Positions 52,046-62,500 of a stretch of DNA of 64,000 nt are shown here, piece after piece; the stretch's first letter is position 1, and each line of letters opens with the position of its first letter. The notes under the pieces were generated by a model. That model was not told where the DNA came from. It was given only the letters and a program-made list of their open reading frames with translations, and did not search any database. Both the position numbers and the translations under genes were made by a program. The stretch is from Rebecca billardiae RCC1528 (Eukaryota; Haptophyta): contig OZ251226.1 of assembly GCA_965240325.2 (NCBI GenBank), positions 2,418,001 through 2,482,000 of the forward strand, read 5' to 3'.

Positions 52046-52121
52046 CTAGAGCAGAGAGAGAGAGAGAGAGAGAGAGATCTAGTATAGTTACTACGACTGC
52101 TAAGATAGTGCGACAGAAGTC
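51130..52121. other. Intergenic with purine-rich GA tract
   Basis: No gene recognised. The right half is the GA-rich tract. Confidence 0.5.
51740..52078. repeat. GA-rich simple-sequence tract with GAGAGATCGAGAG units
   Basis: About 340 bases of interrupted GAGAGA with recurrent GATCGAGAG and CTAGCTAGAG words, so it is partly self-complementary unlike the pure CT run at 15080. Confidence 0.85.
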
Positions 52122-53156
52122 CTACAGAGCGGGAGCGAGGCCCGCCGGCTCCGTCAGATTGAATGGCTCGTGCCCAGGCTCGGCTGCGAGTGTCGCCTGC
52201 AGCCCCTCGAGGAACTCGTCCTCGTCGGAGACCGGGTCGCCCTCCTCAACCTCGAGCGCGCGCGCGAGGAGATCGGCGTTGGACTCGGGCTCAGGGACAA
52301 GCTGCGCGAAGCTCTGGCTCGCGGCAGAGCCCGTGTCCAACGCCGGGAGCTTTGCCGACGGCTTGGCGTCGGGTGGCACAAAGGTCATGCTGAACTCGAC
52401 GCTCTGGGGCTCGTCCGGGATGGGCAGGCCGAGCAGCGCGTGGCGCACGCAGCTCGTGAGAAGCTGGGCGGACTCAGGCTCGTCCAGGTGTGGCAGCAGC
52501 AGTGACGCGCCGAAGTGTGCGCAGACGTGCCTCAGCTCGCGCTGCACCGCATCCCGCTGTGCGCGCTGCAGGAGAAGGGGCCCACCAACATCGCAGCCGA
52601 GAGCGAAGATGGTCGCAGTCACGCGCCGCCTCGCAGACTGGAGGTCCTCGTCTGGCGCGTGCGGCGGCATGCTGGGCGACGCGCCAAGCCTGGGAGGGCG
52701 AAGGCCCATGCCGAGGCTGGCGAGCTCGGCCGTCACGGCCTCGAGCCACGCCCGCAGCTCCGATGGAGCGGCCCATGGCCGGCGCAGGTCAACAGCAAGC
52801 ACCACGACCAACTCGCACTCGTCGTCGAGGCCGCCGAGCACCGATGTGAATGCCGTCGATAGCAGCTCAGTGTGGCCACACGTGAGCGTCCACGTGTCGA
52901 CGAGCGCATGCGCGTCGGCGTCGGGCAAGACGATGTTCGTGACTGAGTACTCCAGGGGGAGCAGTCCGGCGTCGCCCTCTGCAAGCTCGACATCAAGCCA
53001 GAAGCCAACTCGCGAGCGAGGCAGGTCGTCACCCGCTAGGACTAGCTTGCTTGGAGCCCGCTGGTCGCTTGCGTTCGGCAGCTGCGGGTCAGGCGGCGGC
53101 GCCAGCTCCTCCAAGACGGAGAGATCCGCGAACTCATCGAGCATGGTGGCAGCCAT
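52122..53156 (-). CDS. Dynein-2 light intermediate chain-like protein, P-loop degenerate
   Basis: 344 residues, intronless; start at 53156 (MAATMLDEFADLSVL), with MLDEF at 53144 as an alternative. The order follows DYNC2LI1/D2LIC: LVLAGDDLPRSRVG in the P-loop position, LPLEYSVTN, VDTWTLTCG (the WELGGG region), LVVVLAVDLRRPW, IFALGCDV, then FGASLLLPHLDEPESAQLL and a final amphipathic helix. The usual GxxxxGKT/S is absent: the loop lacks the Lys and Thr (residues 40-50), so nucleotide binding is unlikely. The tail is acidic (EEGDPVSDEDEFLEG). This subunit supports the retrograde intraflagellar motor; some eukaryotes carry similarly degenerate loops. It lies on the same strand as the dynein heavy chain and kinesin genes. 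Confidence 0.78.
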   Translation of the reverse strand: MAATMLDEFADLSVLEELAPPPDPQLPNASDQRAPSKLVLAGDDLPRSRVGFWLDVELAEGDAGLLPLEYSVTNIVLPDADAHALVDTWTLTCGHTELLSTAFTSVLGGLDDECELVVVLAVDLRRPWAAPSELRAWLEAVTAELASLGMGLRPPRLGASPSMPPHAPDEDLQSARRRVTATIFALGCDVGGPLLLQRAQRDAVQRELRHVCAHFGASLLLPHLDEPESAQLLTSCVRHALLGLPIPDEPQSVEFSMTFVPPDAKPSAKLPALDTGSAASQSFAQLVPEPESNADLLARALEVEEGDPVSDEDEFLEGLQATLAAEPGHEPFNLTEPAGLAPAL

Positions 53157-53449
53157 CCTGCGAGCGGCAGTGCTTGCTTGACTGCTTGCGTCCAGGACGC
53201 CTGACACGGCCCGGATCGGCAGGCTTATGATAAATTGATCGTCAATCGCGCCGAGCCACACGCTCGCGTTGCAGCCACCGTCGTCGACTCGTCGAGCGCA
53301 GTCGCGCGGTGCGGCCCGCAATCTCTCGGGATGCATCTTAGCGACAGTCGCCATCGTCGCTGGCCATCCGGTTTCATGATGCATCACATCAGGCAACCAC
53401 GGTTGCAATTGGTGAAGACTATATTGCGAGTAACTACAGCAGCATTGCC

Positions 53450-54672
53450 TCAGGCGAAGATCAGGCCGTAGAGCATGAGAAAAAAGATGATCACACCAAA
53501 GACTCTGTGGGGGCGGCAGCAGGGACGGTGCGTGGCGCACGGGTGATACCGCAAGAAGCGCGTGGTCAGCATTGGAGGCGGCGGGGCGTGCATCAGTACG
53601 CCGCCCGGGGCGTGCGATGGCCGGGTGTGCGGCGCGGTCGCATGAGCCGCGCAGGCGCGCACTGCAGCATGAGCGGTCGATTCGATGTCAGGTTCCGGTA
53701 GTACCGCATCAGCTGCGCCTGTGCAGAGTCCACGTTAATCGCCGTCTGCTCCACGTCGGCATCTATTCTCTCGACGAGCTGCGCCTGCTCCGCCACCACG
53801 TTCTGCAGCTGCTGGAAGATCCCACCCAGCTCGACGATTGTCGACTGCACGCTCTCGACCGCGGTGGCGCGGGACTCGAGGTAGCGCGCGGGCATGAGCT
53901 GCTGCAGCTGCACCTGCTCGCCCGCGGTCGGCCTCCCCAGCTGACCGATATCGATGATCGTTTCGGCAGGCCCGCCGTCCGCGCCGTCCGCTCCGCCTGT
54001 GCTGGCGAGCGGCTTGGGCGGCGTGAAGACGGGCAGCGGCGAGAACCCATCTGCGCCCGCACCGAGGGCTGCCATCGCGCCGGCAGCCGCGGCCGCGCTG
54101 GCGTTGGCCCCGCCTGCGCCGTTTCCCAAGCCGCCTCCCGCTGTCCAGCTGTCCGCGCCGCCCGCCACGCCGCCACCCCCGCCGATCTGCTGCCGGCGGC
54201 TCTCCTGCGCCTTGATGTTCTGCGAGCGCGTGTACAGCACTTCCTGGAAGCCCTTGGTCGCGCTGTAGAGCTGCGACTTGAGGTTCTCGACGATGTGCTG
54301 CGTGTGGCTCTGCTGCTGCTTCCCCACCGCCGTCGCGCTCTTGTGCGCGCGCAGAGCGCCCTGCACCTCTCCGAGCTGCGAGTTGAGTGAGGCGATGTTC
54401 TGCTTGATCACAAACGTGAGCTCGTTGATCTCGCTCGTCGGGTCGTCGAAGAGCGACGTGCTCTGAGCGAGCTGCGCGAGCTTATCCAGCTTCTGTGTCG
54501 TGGCGTAGATGTCTGAACCGATCTTGGCCGTCATCTGCGCGAACTCCGACTTTGTGCGCGTGCGTGCCACCGCTGGCGCAACGTCGACCGCCGCCCCAGC
54601 AGCCGCGCGATCGCGCGCAAGGCTGCTGGCGATGGAGCGAAATTCGCTCGTGCGATCGGTGAGGGCAACCAT
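53450..54672 (-). CDS. Syntaxin-5/Sed5-type Qa-SNARE
   Basis: Exons 54672-53663 and 53504-53450 (intron GTGCGCGCC...CCCACAG, phase 2) give 354 residues. The small last exon supplies the membrane anchor VFGVIIFFLMLYGLIFA at the very C-terminus, joined after SNRPLMLQ. N-terminal DRTSEFRSIASSLARD and KSEFAQMTAKIG, then KLDKLAQLAQSTSLFDDPTS and EINELTFVIKQNIASLNSQL are typical of the syntaxin-5 Habc region. The SNARE motif follows (RATAVESVQSTIVELGGIFQ, then ERIDADVEQT) with the central Gln. A Gly/Ala/Pro-rich insert separates the two. It drives ER-to-Golgi and intra-Golgi vesicle fusion in the early secretory pathway. Without the last exon the frame lacks any membrane segment, so the splice is required. 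Confidence 0.93.
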
Positions 54673-55843
54673 GTCTTGACACCGCCCTAGGCAGTCCGGC
54701 GCGGCCCAGGCGCGCCGTCACTCGGCTCGGCCACCGCGCGCGGCGCGCCGCCTTCACGTGCTAACTGGGGAGGGCGCCAGCAGCCTCAGTCTTGGCTTGT
54801 CACTCAGCGCCCAGCGGTCAGAACTCAGAACTTCAGCGCGCGCTCGCCCCAGCCCGATCGAGAGCTTCCATCGATTCGCACGATGGCGTTGCCAACGTCT
54901 GGGGCACAGCTCAAGCTTTTAGAGTTAGGTACTAAGCTATCATGTATGGAGCGCTCGTTGGAACTTGACGCCGGTTTGGCGCCCGCGCGGCGAGGGCGAC
55001 GACGGGCGTACACGGGGCCCGCGGCGGCGGGAAGCGCGCGGGCGCGGCCGAGAACGGCACGGTCCGGACGCCTCTCGCCAGCCGCGGACGCGCACCGCGC
55101 CTCCTCCTCGCACGCTGCTAACTTGATCCGGGTTGAACGGTGGTTTTGCTGCCGACCAGCTCAAGTTCCACGGCTGGTCAAGGTTCGGCTTGCGACCTCG
55201 CCGCTGGTGCTTGCAAGAAGGTACACGAGTTGGTCGAACTCCCACGCACCCGCTCTGCGCTCGTCGACGCCCTCTGAAGGTGACTCGGGGTGCATGCGGG
55301 GCAGTGGAATGCAGTGGTTCGGCGTTGCCTCTCAGTCGTCCAGCGCGTAGGCCATGTAGCGCGGGTGTGGTGCGCGCATGGCCCGGTAATTCGGTCGCGG
55401 CATGTCTGTCTGGGCTGCCCAAGGCCTGCCGCACCGCGAAGCGAGCGCTCAGGAGCGTGTGCCGACCGTGCCAGCCCCGCCGAGATGGGGCACTTCGCTG
55501 GGAAATGCGGTGTCAAGTTCCACCCCCGCTCAAGTTCCAACGAGCGCTCCATACATAGTCTCTCTGGACTGATTGCAGTACTCCTGGGTGTAGCAGAGCT
55601 ACGATATGGTACACACGACCGACAGGGCTGATGACCACAGCATCGTTTGAGTCTTGAGACTCGTTCGTGTGCACTGAACACGCCCGCATCTCGCCGCCGG
55701 TGCCGCGCCAGGCGCGGACCGTGTGCCGCCGGTGACCGTCGGTCAGATCAGCCCGGTCACGGCTGACGAGTACTGATCCGCAATCCTCCGCCGCGCGGTG
55801 GATGCGGCCTTTCGACGGCGGCTGCGGCCGGCTGCAGGTACCG
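54673..55843. other. Intergenic carrying a TIR element
   Basis: No gene recognised; most of the interval is the element at 54942-55556. Confidence 0.5.
54942..55556. mobile_element. 615-bp element with 27-bp perfect terminal inverted repeats
   Basis: ATGTATGGAGCGCTCGTTGG and seven further bases (54942-54968) recur exactly inverted at 55530-55556. The interior has several AAGTTCCA words related to the termini and no recognisable protein. No clear target duplication is seen (left flank ...AGCTATC, right flank AGTCTC). Probably a non-autonomous DNA transposon. Confidence 0.65.
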
Positions 55844-58800
55844 TCAGCGCGCAACAATGGCGGGCATGATCGCGCCCGAGACGCGCGCCCCGCTTTCTGG
55901 CGCCGCGTATGTGCCTGCGCCGCCGACGCGACCGCGGCGCTGTTGCGCGAGCGTTTGCCGCGGGCGCTTGGGCATCGACGTCCCGACCGCTGCTCCAGCC
56001 GCCGTGTAGGTCTGCACCACGCGCCGTGCTCCAGCCGTCGGATTCGAGTGCACGCCGCTCGGGAGTCGCCTCGAGCCATCATTCGCGTAGTAGCGCGATG
56101 GGTTGCGGCTCGCGGCCGCGCCTGAGCCGGGCGCCGGCCCGGCCGCGCCTCCCCTCGCGGCAGCACGACCCTGCGCGCGCGGTGGGGCATCGCGCGTGGG
56201 GGCGACGGCGCGGCGGGATCAGCTGGGCTGCACGCGAGCGCGCGGTGCGCGCACCGCGCGCGGATGGAAGTGTGCGCGCGCCGTGGCACGCACCGGCTGC
56301 ACGCTGCCGCGCGACGCGTGTGGCCCCGGCGCGCGCCCCGCGTAGCCTTGGCCCAACGGCTTCGGGATCGTCGATGGGGGCGCGCCTGCGCGGCGGGCGA
56401 CAACACTCGGCGGAGGGCCCGCGCCGCCCTGCGCTGCGATCCGCGACATGCGAGCGCCAGTAGCGCGCGTGCGCCAATCCTCGCTCGCGCCTCCGCCAGG
56501 CCCCTGCCGGCCCGCGGCGGCCGCGCCCGGCGCAACCGCCCGCCCGCCTGACGGCCGCTGCGATCGTCGGCCATCGTCTGAGACGGCGGATTGCGCGGCG
56601 AGCTGCGTGCCCTCGTCCTGCGCGCCGCGCGCAGGGTCGCGTGTGGGATGGATAGCCGAGGCGAGGGCGCCGCGGTGAGAGCCGAAGCGGCTTGGCTTCG
56701 CACCAAGGTTGTTGGGCGCGCGCGTGCACGCGGGGCGGTGCGCAGCCACCGGGCCATCTCGCACGGCGCAGGCGCAGGCGCGCGCACCGAGAGCTCGTCT
56801 GTCATCCGGTCGCCCGAGTTGTGCCGCTTGGGCGAGGCGCCCTCCGAGGCGGCTGCGGCGGGCTGCGGCGGGGGCAGCCGCGACTGCGACTGCGAGCTGC
56901 GGCTGCTCTGCGCGCTGTCCGGCGCGCGCCTCGGCGAGGTGGCGCGCGCCGACAGGCCACTGATGCTGCCAGGGCCGGCCGCGCGCCTGCGCTCTGTGGT
57001 CGTGTCGCGGCGCATGCGCTCGCGCTGCTCCGGGGAGGGCGCGGCGACGGCGGGGCGGTGCGACCGCGCGGGCTGCGCCGGCGGGTGCGGCGCGCCGACC
57101 ACAAACTCGCCGTACCGCCCGCCGCGCGGCGCGCCCGGCGCCACAAAGCTGCGCCCGCCCGCCGGCGAGACGGCCGGGAGCCAGCCGTGGGCGGGCCCGG
57201 TCGCGCGCAAGGGCGACGGCTGCGCGGGCGGCGGCGGCGGCGCCAGCGGCGGCAGCTGCGCGAGGAGTGCGGAGGCACTGCCCAGCTCGACCGGCGCGCC
57301 GTCGTCGGCGAGCGCGAGCCGGTCGTGCGGCGCGAGCAGCTCCACGCGCGCCATCCGCTCGTGGAAGTCGGCGATCGGCGCGAGCTCAGAGCGCAGCCGG
57401 CCCCACTCGCCAAGACGGCCGACGGCGCGCAGCGCGCTCGGCGGCAGGTCTGGGCTGCTCTGCGCGAGCGCATCGACGTACGACTGGCGCACTCTGAGCT
57501 CGTACGCGGCGTCCGAGCGCGCCATGTCGAGGAACTGCGCCTGCAGCAGCAGCTGCAGCGTGTGCAGCCGCTCGGGCGAGCGGACGCGCTGCCGCGCCGC
57601 CGCGAGCAGCTCATTGGCGAGGTGTTCGTTCTGAGACAGCCGCGCGCGCACCGCGGCGCTCTCGCCCGACTGGTCGGAGCCGGGCGGCGGCGGGTGCCCG
57701 CTGGCTTCGGCGGCGGCGTTGGCGTTGACGAGCTGCGCGTGCAGCGAGTCGAGCTGCTGCAGCAGCTGCCGCCGCTCCGCGCACACGCGCATGACGGCGT
57801 GCTGCAGCGCGCGCGCCTGCTCTGCATCCGCGAGGTCCGCCGCGCCCATCGCGCCGCGCGTCGGGCTGCCGCCGCCGTCAGCGGCGCCGGCGGCGCCGGC
57901 GGCGCCGGCCTGCGCGGCCTTGAGCTCGGCGATCTCGGCGCGCAGCGCGCCGATGATCCGCTGGTACTCCGCCACGTGCGCCGACACGCTCGCCACGTTC
58001 GAGTGCACCTTCGTCTTGAGGTTCTTTGCTCGGTTTGCATACTTGAGCGTGTTGAGCGTCTCCTCAAACTGCGACGACGCGGGCGACACATTCGCGATCA
58101 TGACGGTGCGGCAGTTGCCGCCGAGCGAGTCCTTGAGCAGCCGCGTCATCTTCGAGTCGCGGTACGGCACGTGCGACCGCCCGTCCGCGAGCGCGTTGAT
58201 GCAGTTCCCCAGCGCGAGCAGCGAGCGGTTGATGTTGGCGCCCTCCTTGAGCCGCATGCCCGTGTTCTCCGTCTTAGACGCGCGCTCAGAGCCCGCCAGG
58301 TCGATCAGCGAGAGCTTGCCGAACTTGACGACGCCGGCGAGGTGGGCGGTGCGCTCGGACTGCTCGACGGTCACCTGCAGGATCGCGTGCGAGCGCGAGC
58401 TCGTCTTGTTCGCCGCGGTCGGCTCCTGCGCGCGCGCCATGTTGCCCTGGTGCAGCAGCTGCAGCACCTCGCCCGCAGACGTCGCGTCGTACTCGGTGAT
58501 GCCCGCGACGACCATGCCGCGCGCCGGGTCCTCGTTGAGCGGCAGGCCGATGCTCGACTCGCTCGGGTTGAGCAGGTCCTTGATGACCTCGTTGTAGATC
58601 TCGAGATAGCTCAGCCGCACCTTGAACTCGCACTCGGCAAACTGCGGCTCGGAGCGCATGCGCCTGAACATGTCGTTGAGCGTCAGCACCATCACGCCGG
58701 GCGCGTCGAGCGCGCCGAGCATGGTGTACGTCTTGCCCGCGCCGGTGGCGCCGTAGGCGAAGACCGACGCGTTGTACCCCTCGAGCACGCCGCCCACGAG

Positions 58801-59115
58801 CCCGCGCGTCGTGCCGCGGAAGATCTCGCCCTGCGTGGCCGACTCGTCAAACGCCTTGTCGAACGCGTACTTCTTCTCCTTCGAGCGGTTGGGCTGCAGG
58901 TTCTGGTCGTACTCGTGCGGGTCGACGACGACGACGACGCGCGACTCGATCACGCGCACGATGCCGAACTGCTCCGAGTCGTGCTCGTCGCGCGACAATG
59001 GGCGGCAGCGCACGGCGACCAGCATCGGCACATTCTGCGGCAACTCCTCGCCCGCCGCGAGCCGCTGCTGCTCGGCCTGCTGCCAAAAGTCGGGCTGCGA
59101 TCCCGACAGCTGCAT
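55844..59115 (-). CDS. Kinesin-8 (KIF18/19-like) motor protein
   Basis: Exons 59115-56788, 56617-56294 and 56170-55844, all phase 0, give 992 residues. The motor domain occupies about residues 30-375: P-loop GATGAGKT at 122-129, switch I NKTSSRSHA at 236-244, switch II DLAGSE at 272-277, and YANRAKNLKTKVHSN marking the neck. APGVMVLTLNDMF and QEPTAANKTSSRSHAILQV are the pattern of kinesin-8s, which walk to microtubule plus ends and shorten them; KIF19 relatives control cilium length. A neck coiled coil follows (ALRAEIAELKAAQ), then a Pro/Ala/Arg-rich tail. The two 3' exons are low-complexity, so their borders are less certain than the motor. The gene lies next to a dynein heavy chain on the same strand. 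Confidence 0.9.
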
Positions 59116-59516
59116 CGTGCCTGTACCCGGGGGAAGCGCCCTACCACTGCGCTGGCCGCGCCCCCCCGCCGCGAGAGCGCGCCGTCAAGGGGGCGGCGGC
59201 GGGCAAGGATGGCAGCCCCCGCCAGCCCTCCTGCCCTTTGATCACCCGGTCGGGGCTTGTGAAATATCTCCCGGGCCAGTCGATTAGAGGAGATATTCTG
59301 TTACGTTGGGACTTGGGAGATCGCATGGCGCTCGCCATCGCTCCAGATGACTGATGCCAGTATGGGGGTAGAAGACGAAACGCGATCGGAAGCATGCATG
59401 GGCTGCATGGCCGCCGGTGAGTCGTGTGCCCTTCCTGGGGGATGCTCAGGCTACGGCTCGCCGGCCTCTTGGACTTCAAATCAAGCTGACTGCTACAAGA
59501 GCCGAGCCGGGGCAGC
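59116..59516. other. Intergenic between dynein and kinesin genes
   Basis: 401 bases between the dynein stop and the kinesin start, which must hold the dynein 3' end and the kinesin promoter. No motif recognised. Confidence 0.5.
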
Positions 59517-62500
59517 TCATTCCGGGTGCATGAGGAGCGCGACGCCGGCGAGGATCCACACGCGGGGGGGCGCTGCCGACGGCAAGACGGCGGTGAACTG
59601 GTAGGTCGGGCCTCGCACGGTGGACGTGTACACGGGGCACTCGTAGCTCTGCTGCGCGGGCACCGCCTCCGCGGCAGTCATGCCCTTGATGTGGATCACG
59701 GGCATGAGCGAGTGCAGCTCCTTGCTCTTGGACGGCACGATCGAGGCCGCCTCGAGATCCCAGCGCGCGCCCTCGATGTACAGACCGTGCGTGTACGTCC
59801 CTTCGTCGGGCTGCTCCGTGACCTGCGGGCCGGCGGCGGGCGGGGCGCGCGGCCGATGGCTCGGCGTGAGCGTCGCGTCGGCCTGCGCGCAGCGCGGCGG
59901 CGGCGCGAGCGGGCGGCTGCCGCGCGCGCGCGCGCGCACCTGCTCATGCATGAAGGGCAGCACGGTGGTCACGACAGTCATGGAGTCCAGTGGCACACCC
60001 TTGGCGCGCGCCGTCACCTGCAGGCATGCCGTCACGTAGCCCATCGGGTTGTACAGGCCGCTCAGCCACACGGACGGCTGCGCACGGCGCACGGGGCGGG
60101 GTTTGGGGGGCGGCGCGAGGCGGCGAGCCGCGGCCTGAGCGGGGCGCGCGCGGAGCCGGGTGGCGCGCAGCGGCCGGCGCGGCCCGCCGCGGCGCGCATT
60201 GCGCACGCACGCGCGCGCGCGCACCGGCAGCCTGTTCGGGTCGCGGCTCCACTCGGCGAGCTGCTTGTCGCGCAGGTTGAGGTCTGCGGACCACGAGAGC
60301 AGCGGCTTGCGGTTGTACGAGCCAGTCGGGCCCATCTGGCCGCACGCCTCGAGCCAGCCCGGCGGCACCGCGTTTGCGTACAGCGAGGCGGAGAGGGCGT
60401 CCATTGCGTCCGACACGTTGAGCGCGCCGGTCAGCGCGAGCTCGAGCTCGGCGAGCTCGCGCTTGACGAGCGCGAGCAGGTGGTTCATCCGCTGCAGCTC
60501 CTGCAGCAGGCACACCGTGTACGGCGCCGCGCGGTCGGCGACCTTCGCCTTCACCTCGTCGAGCGAGCGCGCGTGCGGCTGCTTCATCTGCAGCTCCGTG
60601 AGCACCTGCAGCACGCGCGCCTCGCGCGCGCTCGCCTGCCCGCTGCTCGAGCCGCCCGGCGCCGCGCTCGTCGGCCGGCCGCTCGTGGGGCGCGCGCTCG
60701 CGGGCCGGGCGCCGGCGTGGGCGGCCGAGCCCGCGCCGACCCCGCCCACGCCGCCGCCCGCGCCCGCGCCCGAGAGCAGCAGGATCGAGCGGAACAGGCT
60801 GTCTGCCTGCGAGATGAGCAGCCCAATCTCCGCGTTGGTGTGCAGGCCGAAGAGAGCGGGCGTCTCTGGCGGCACGCGCTCCGAGACGTGCGCGCGCGCG
60901 TCCGCGTACGAGCCGTGCCAGAAGGAGCGCACGCCGGGCGCGAGCTCAAAGTCGTGCTGCTGCTCGAACAGGCCGTGGTCGAGCAGGTGCGAGAGGTACG
61001 CCGAGGTGCACCTGCGGTCCCAGGGGTCGGTGATGTGGCCGCCGTACCTGCGCGCCACCCCACCCCAGCCCAGCCCACCCCAGCCCAGCCCAGCCCAACC
61101 CACCAACCCGCCAGTCCGTGCGGGGGAGGCGCGTGCGGGGCGTGCGCGGACGGCGGTGAGCGCGCGGGCGCGCGCGCGCGCGCGCGGTGCGCCCGGCCGC
61201 CCAAGGCGGGCGGGTGGGCGACGGGAGGCTGGGCGCTCGCGCCGCGCCGCGCTCGCTCGCGCGCGCCGCCGCGCTCGCGCTCGCTCGCGCGCGGCGCGCA
61301 CATGATGTCTCCGACCATGTACCGAAGGTCCGACCACGGCACCTGCTGCTCAGCCTCGACGTAGTTGGCGAGCACGCTCGCGGACACGCCAAAGTCGCCC
61401 GCGGAGAACGGGTACTTGCGCGAGAAGCCGAGCGCGCCGAAGCGCCGCCGGCCGAGCACGAGCGCGTGGAAGAATGAGAGCGCGAACACGATCGGCTTGA
61501 ACACCTCCGGCTTGGTCGAGCCCTCGAACGCGTGCTCGCCCACCACCGCGAGGGCGAAGCGCATGTTGGCCTTCAGGTCTGCGGGCGGCTCGTTGGCGAT
61601 CTTGATGGACGATTGGAGGATCGACTGCGCGCGCGCACGCGCGGGAGCGCGCGCGCACGAGGGCGGTTCAGAGCGAGCAGAGCGCGCGGCGCTCAGGGCG
61701 CGGAGCGCGCGCACACACGCGCACGGGCACGCCCACTGGCGCTTTGCGCGCGCACCTCGGGGATGGTGTGCATCGTGGGCAGCGGGGGCGGCTCTGCGGA
61801 GAGGAAGACTCGGAAGTCGGAGTGCCCGCTCTCGGCGATCGTCTCGAGCTGCTTCTCGAGCGTGGGCAGCCACGACTGCATGAGGTGCACGTTCTGCAGG
61901 AACACCCAGCCGCCGCGCGCCGCGTAGTCCTGCAGCGTGCGCTCGGCGTGCCGCTCCTGCCCCTGCCCCATCGAGATCGAGACGTACGTGCCCTTCTCGA
62001 CGGTGAAGCCGAGCTCGCGGCCGAGCTTCTCGATGTCCGCGCCGGGGTCGACGCCGGGGAAGAGGATGAAGAGCAGCGGCATCGACGACGTCGAGTCGCC
62101 GAAGCAGTCGAGCAGCTGCGTCGCCTCCTCCGCCACGAAGCGCTGCCCGAGCCGCTGCCCGACCGCGCGCTTGAGCGCGGACACGATCCGGTCGGGCCGG
62201 AGCGCGCGCAGCAGCACGAGGCGCTGCAGCATGCTCAGCTTGGCCCAGTCGGGCGGCAGCGGCTCCTGCTCCGGCGCCGCCGCCTCCACCCACTCGCTCC
62301 ACGCCGTGTCCGACAGCTCGAGGTCGTCGGGCAGCGTGCGGAACGGCTCGAGCTCGCGCAGCGCGCACGCGGCCGCCCACTGCTGCTCGCTTAAGTACTC
62401 CGAGCACTTGTCCGTCATCACGGGGAGGTGCGCGGGGGGGCGGACGCCCTCGACGAGCGCGGCGTACTCCGGCTCGACGAGCTCGGCCGACGCGCGCATC

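Noticed and set aside
56692-59241. 849-residue plus-strand open frame
   Set aside because: Antisense to the kinesin motor exon; Arg-rich low-complexity text typical of GC-rich shadow frames.
59526-61364. 612-residue plus-strand open frame
   Set aside because: Antisense to the dynein C-terminal exons, whose motifs and splice phases are clear.
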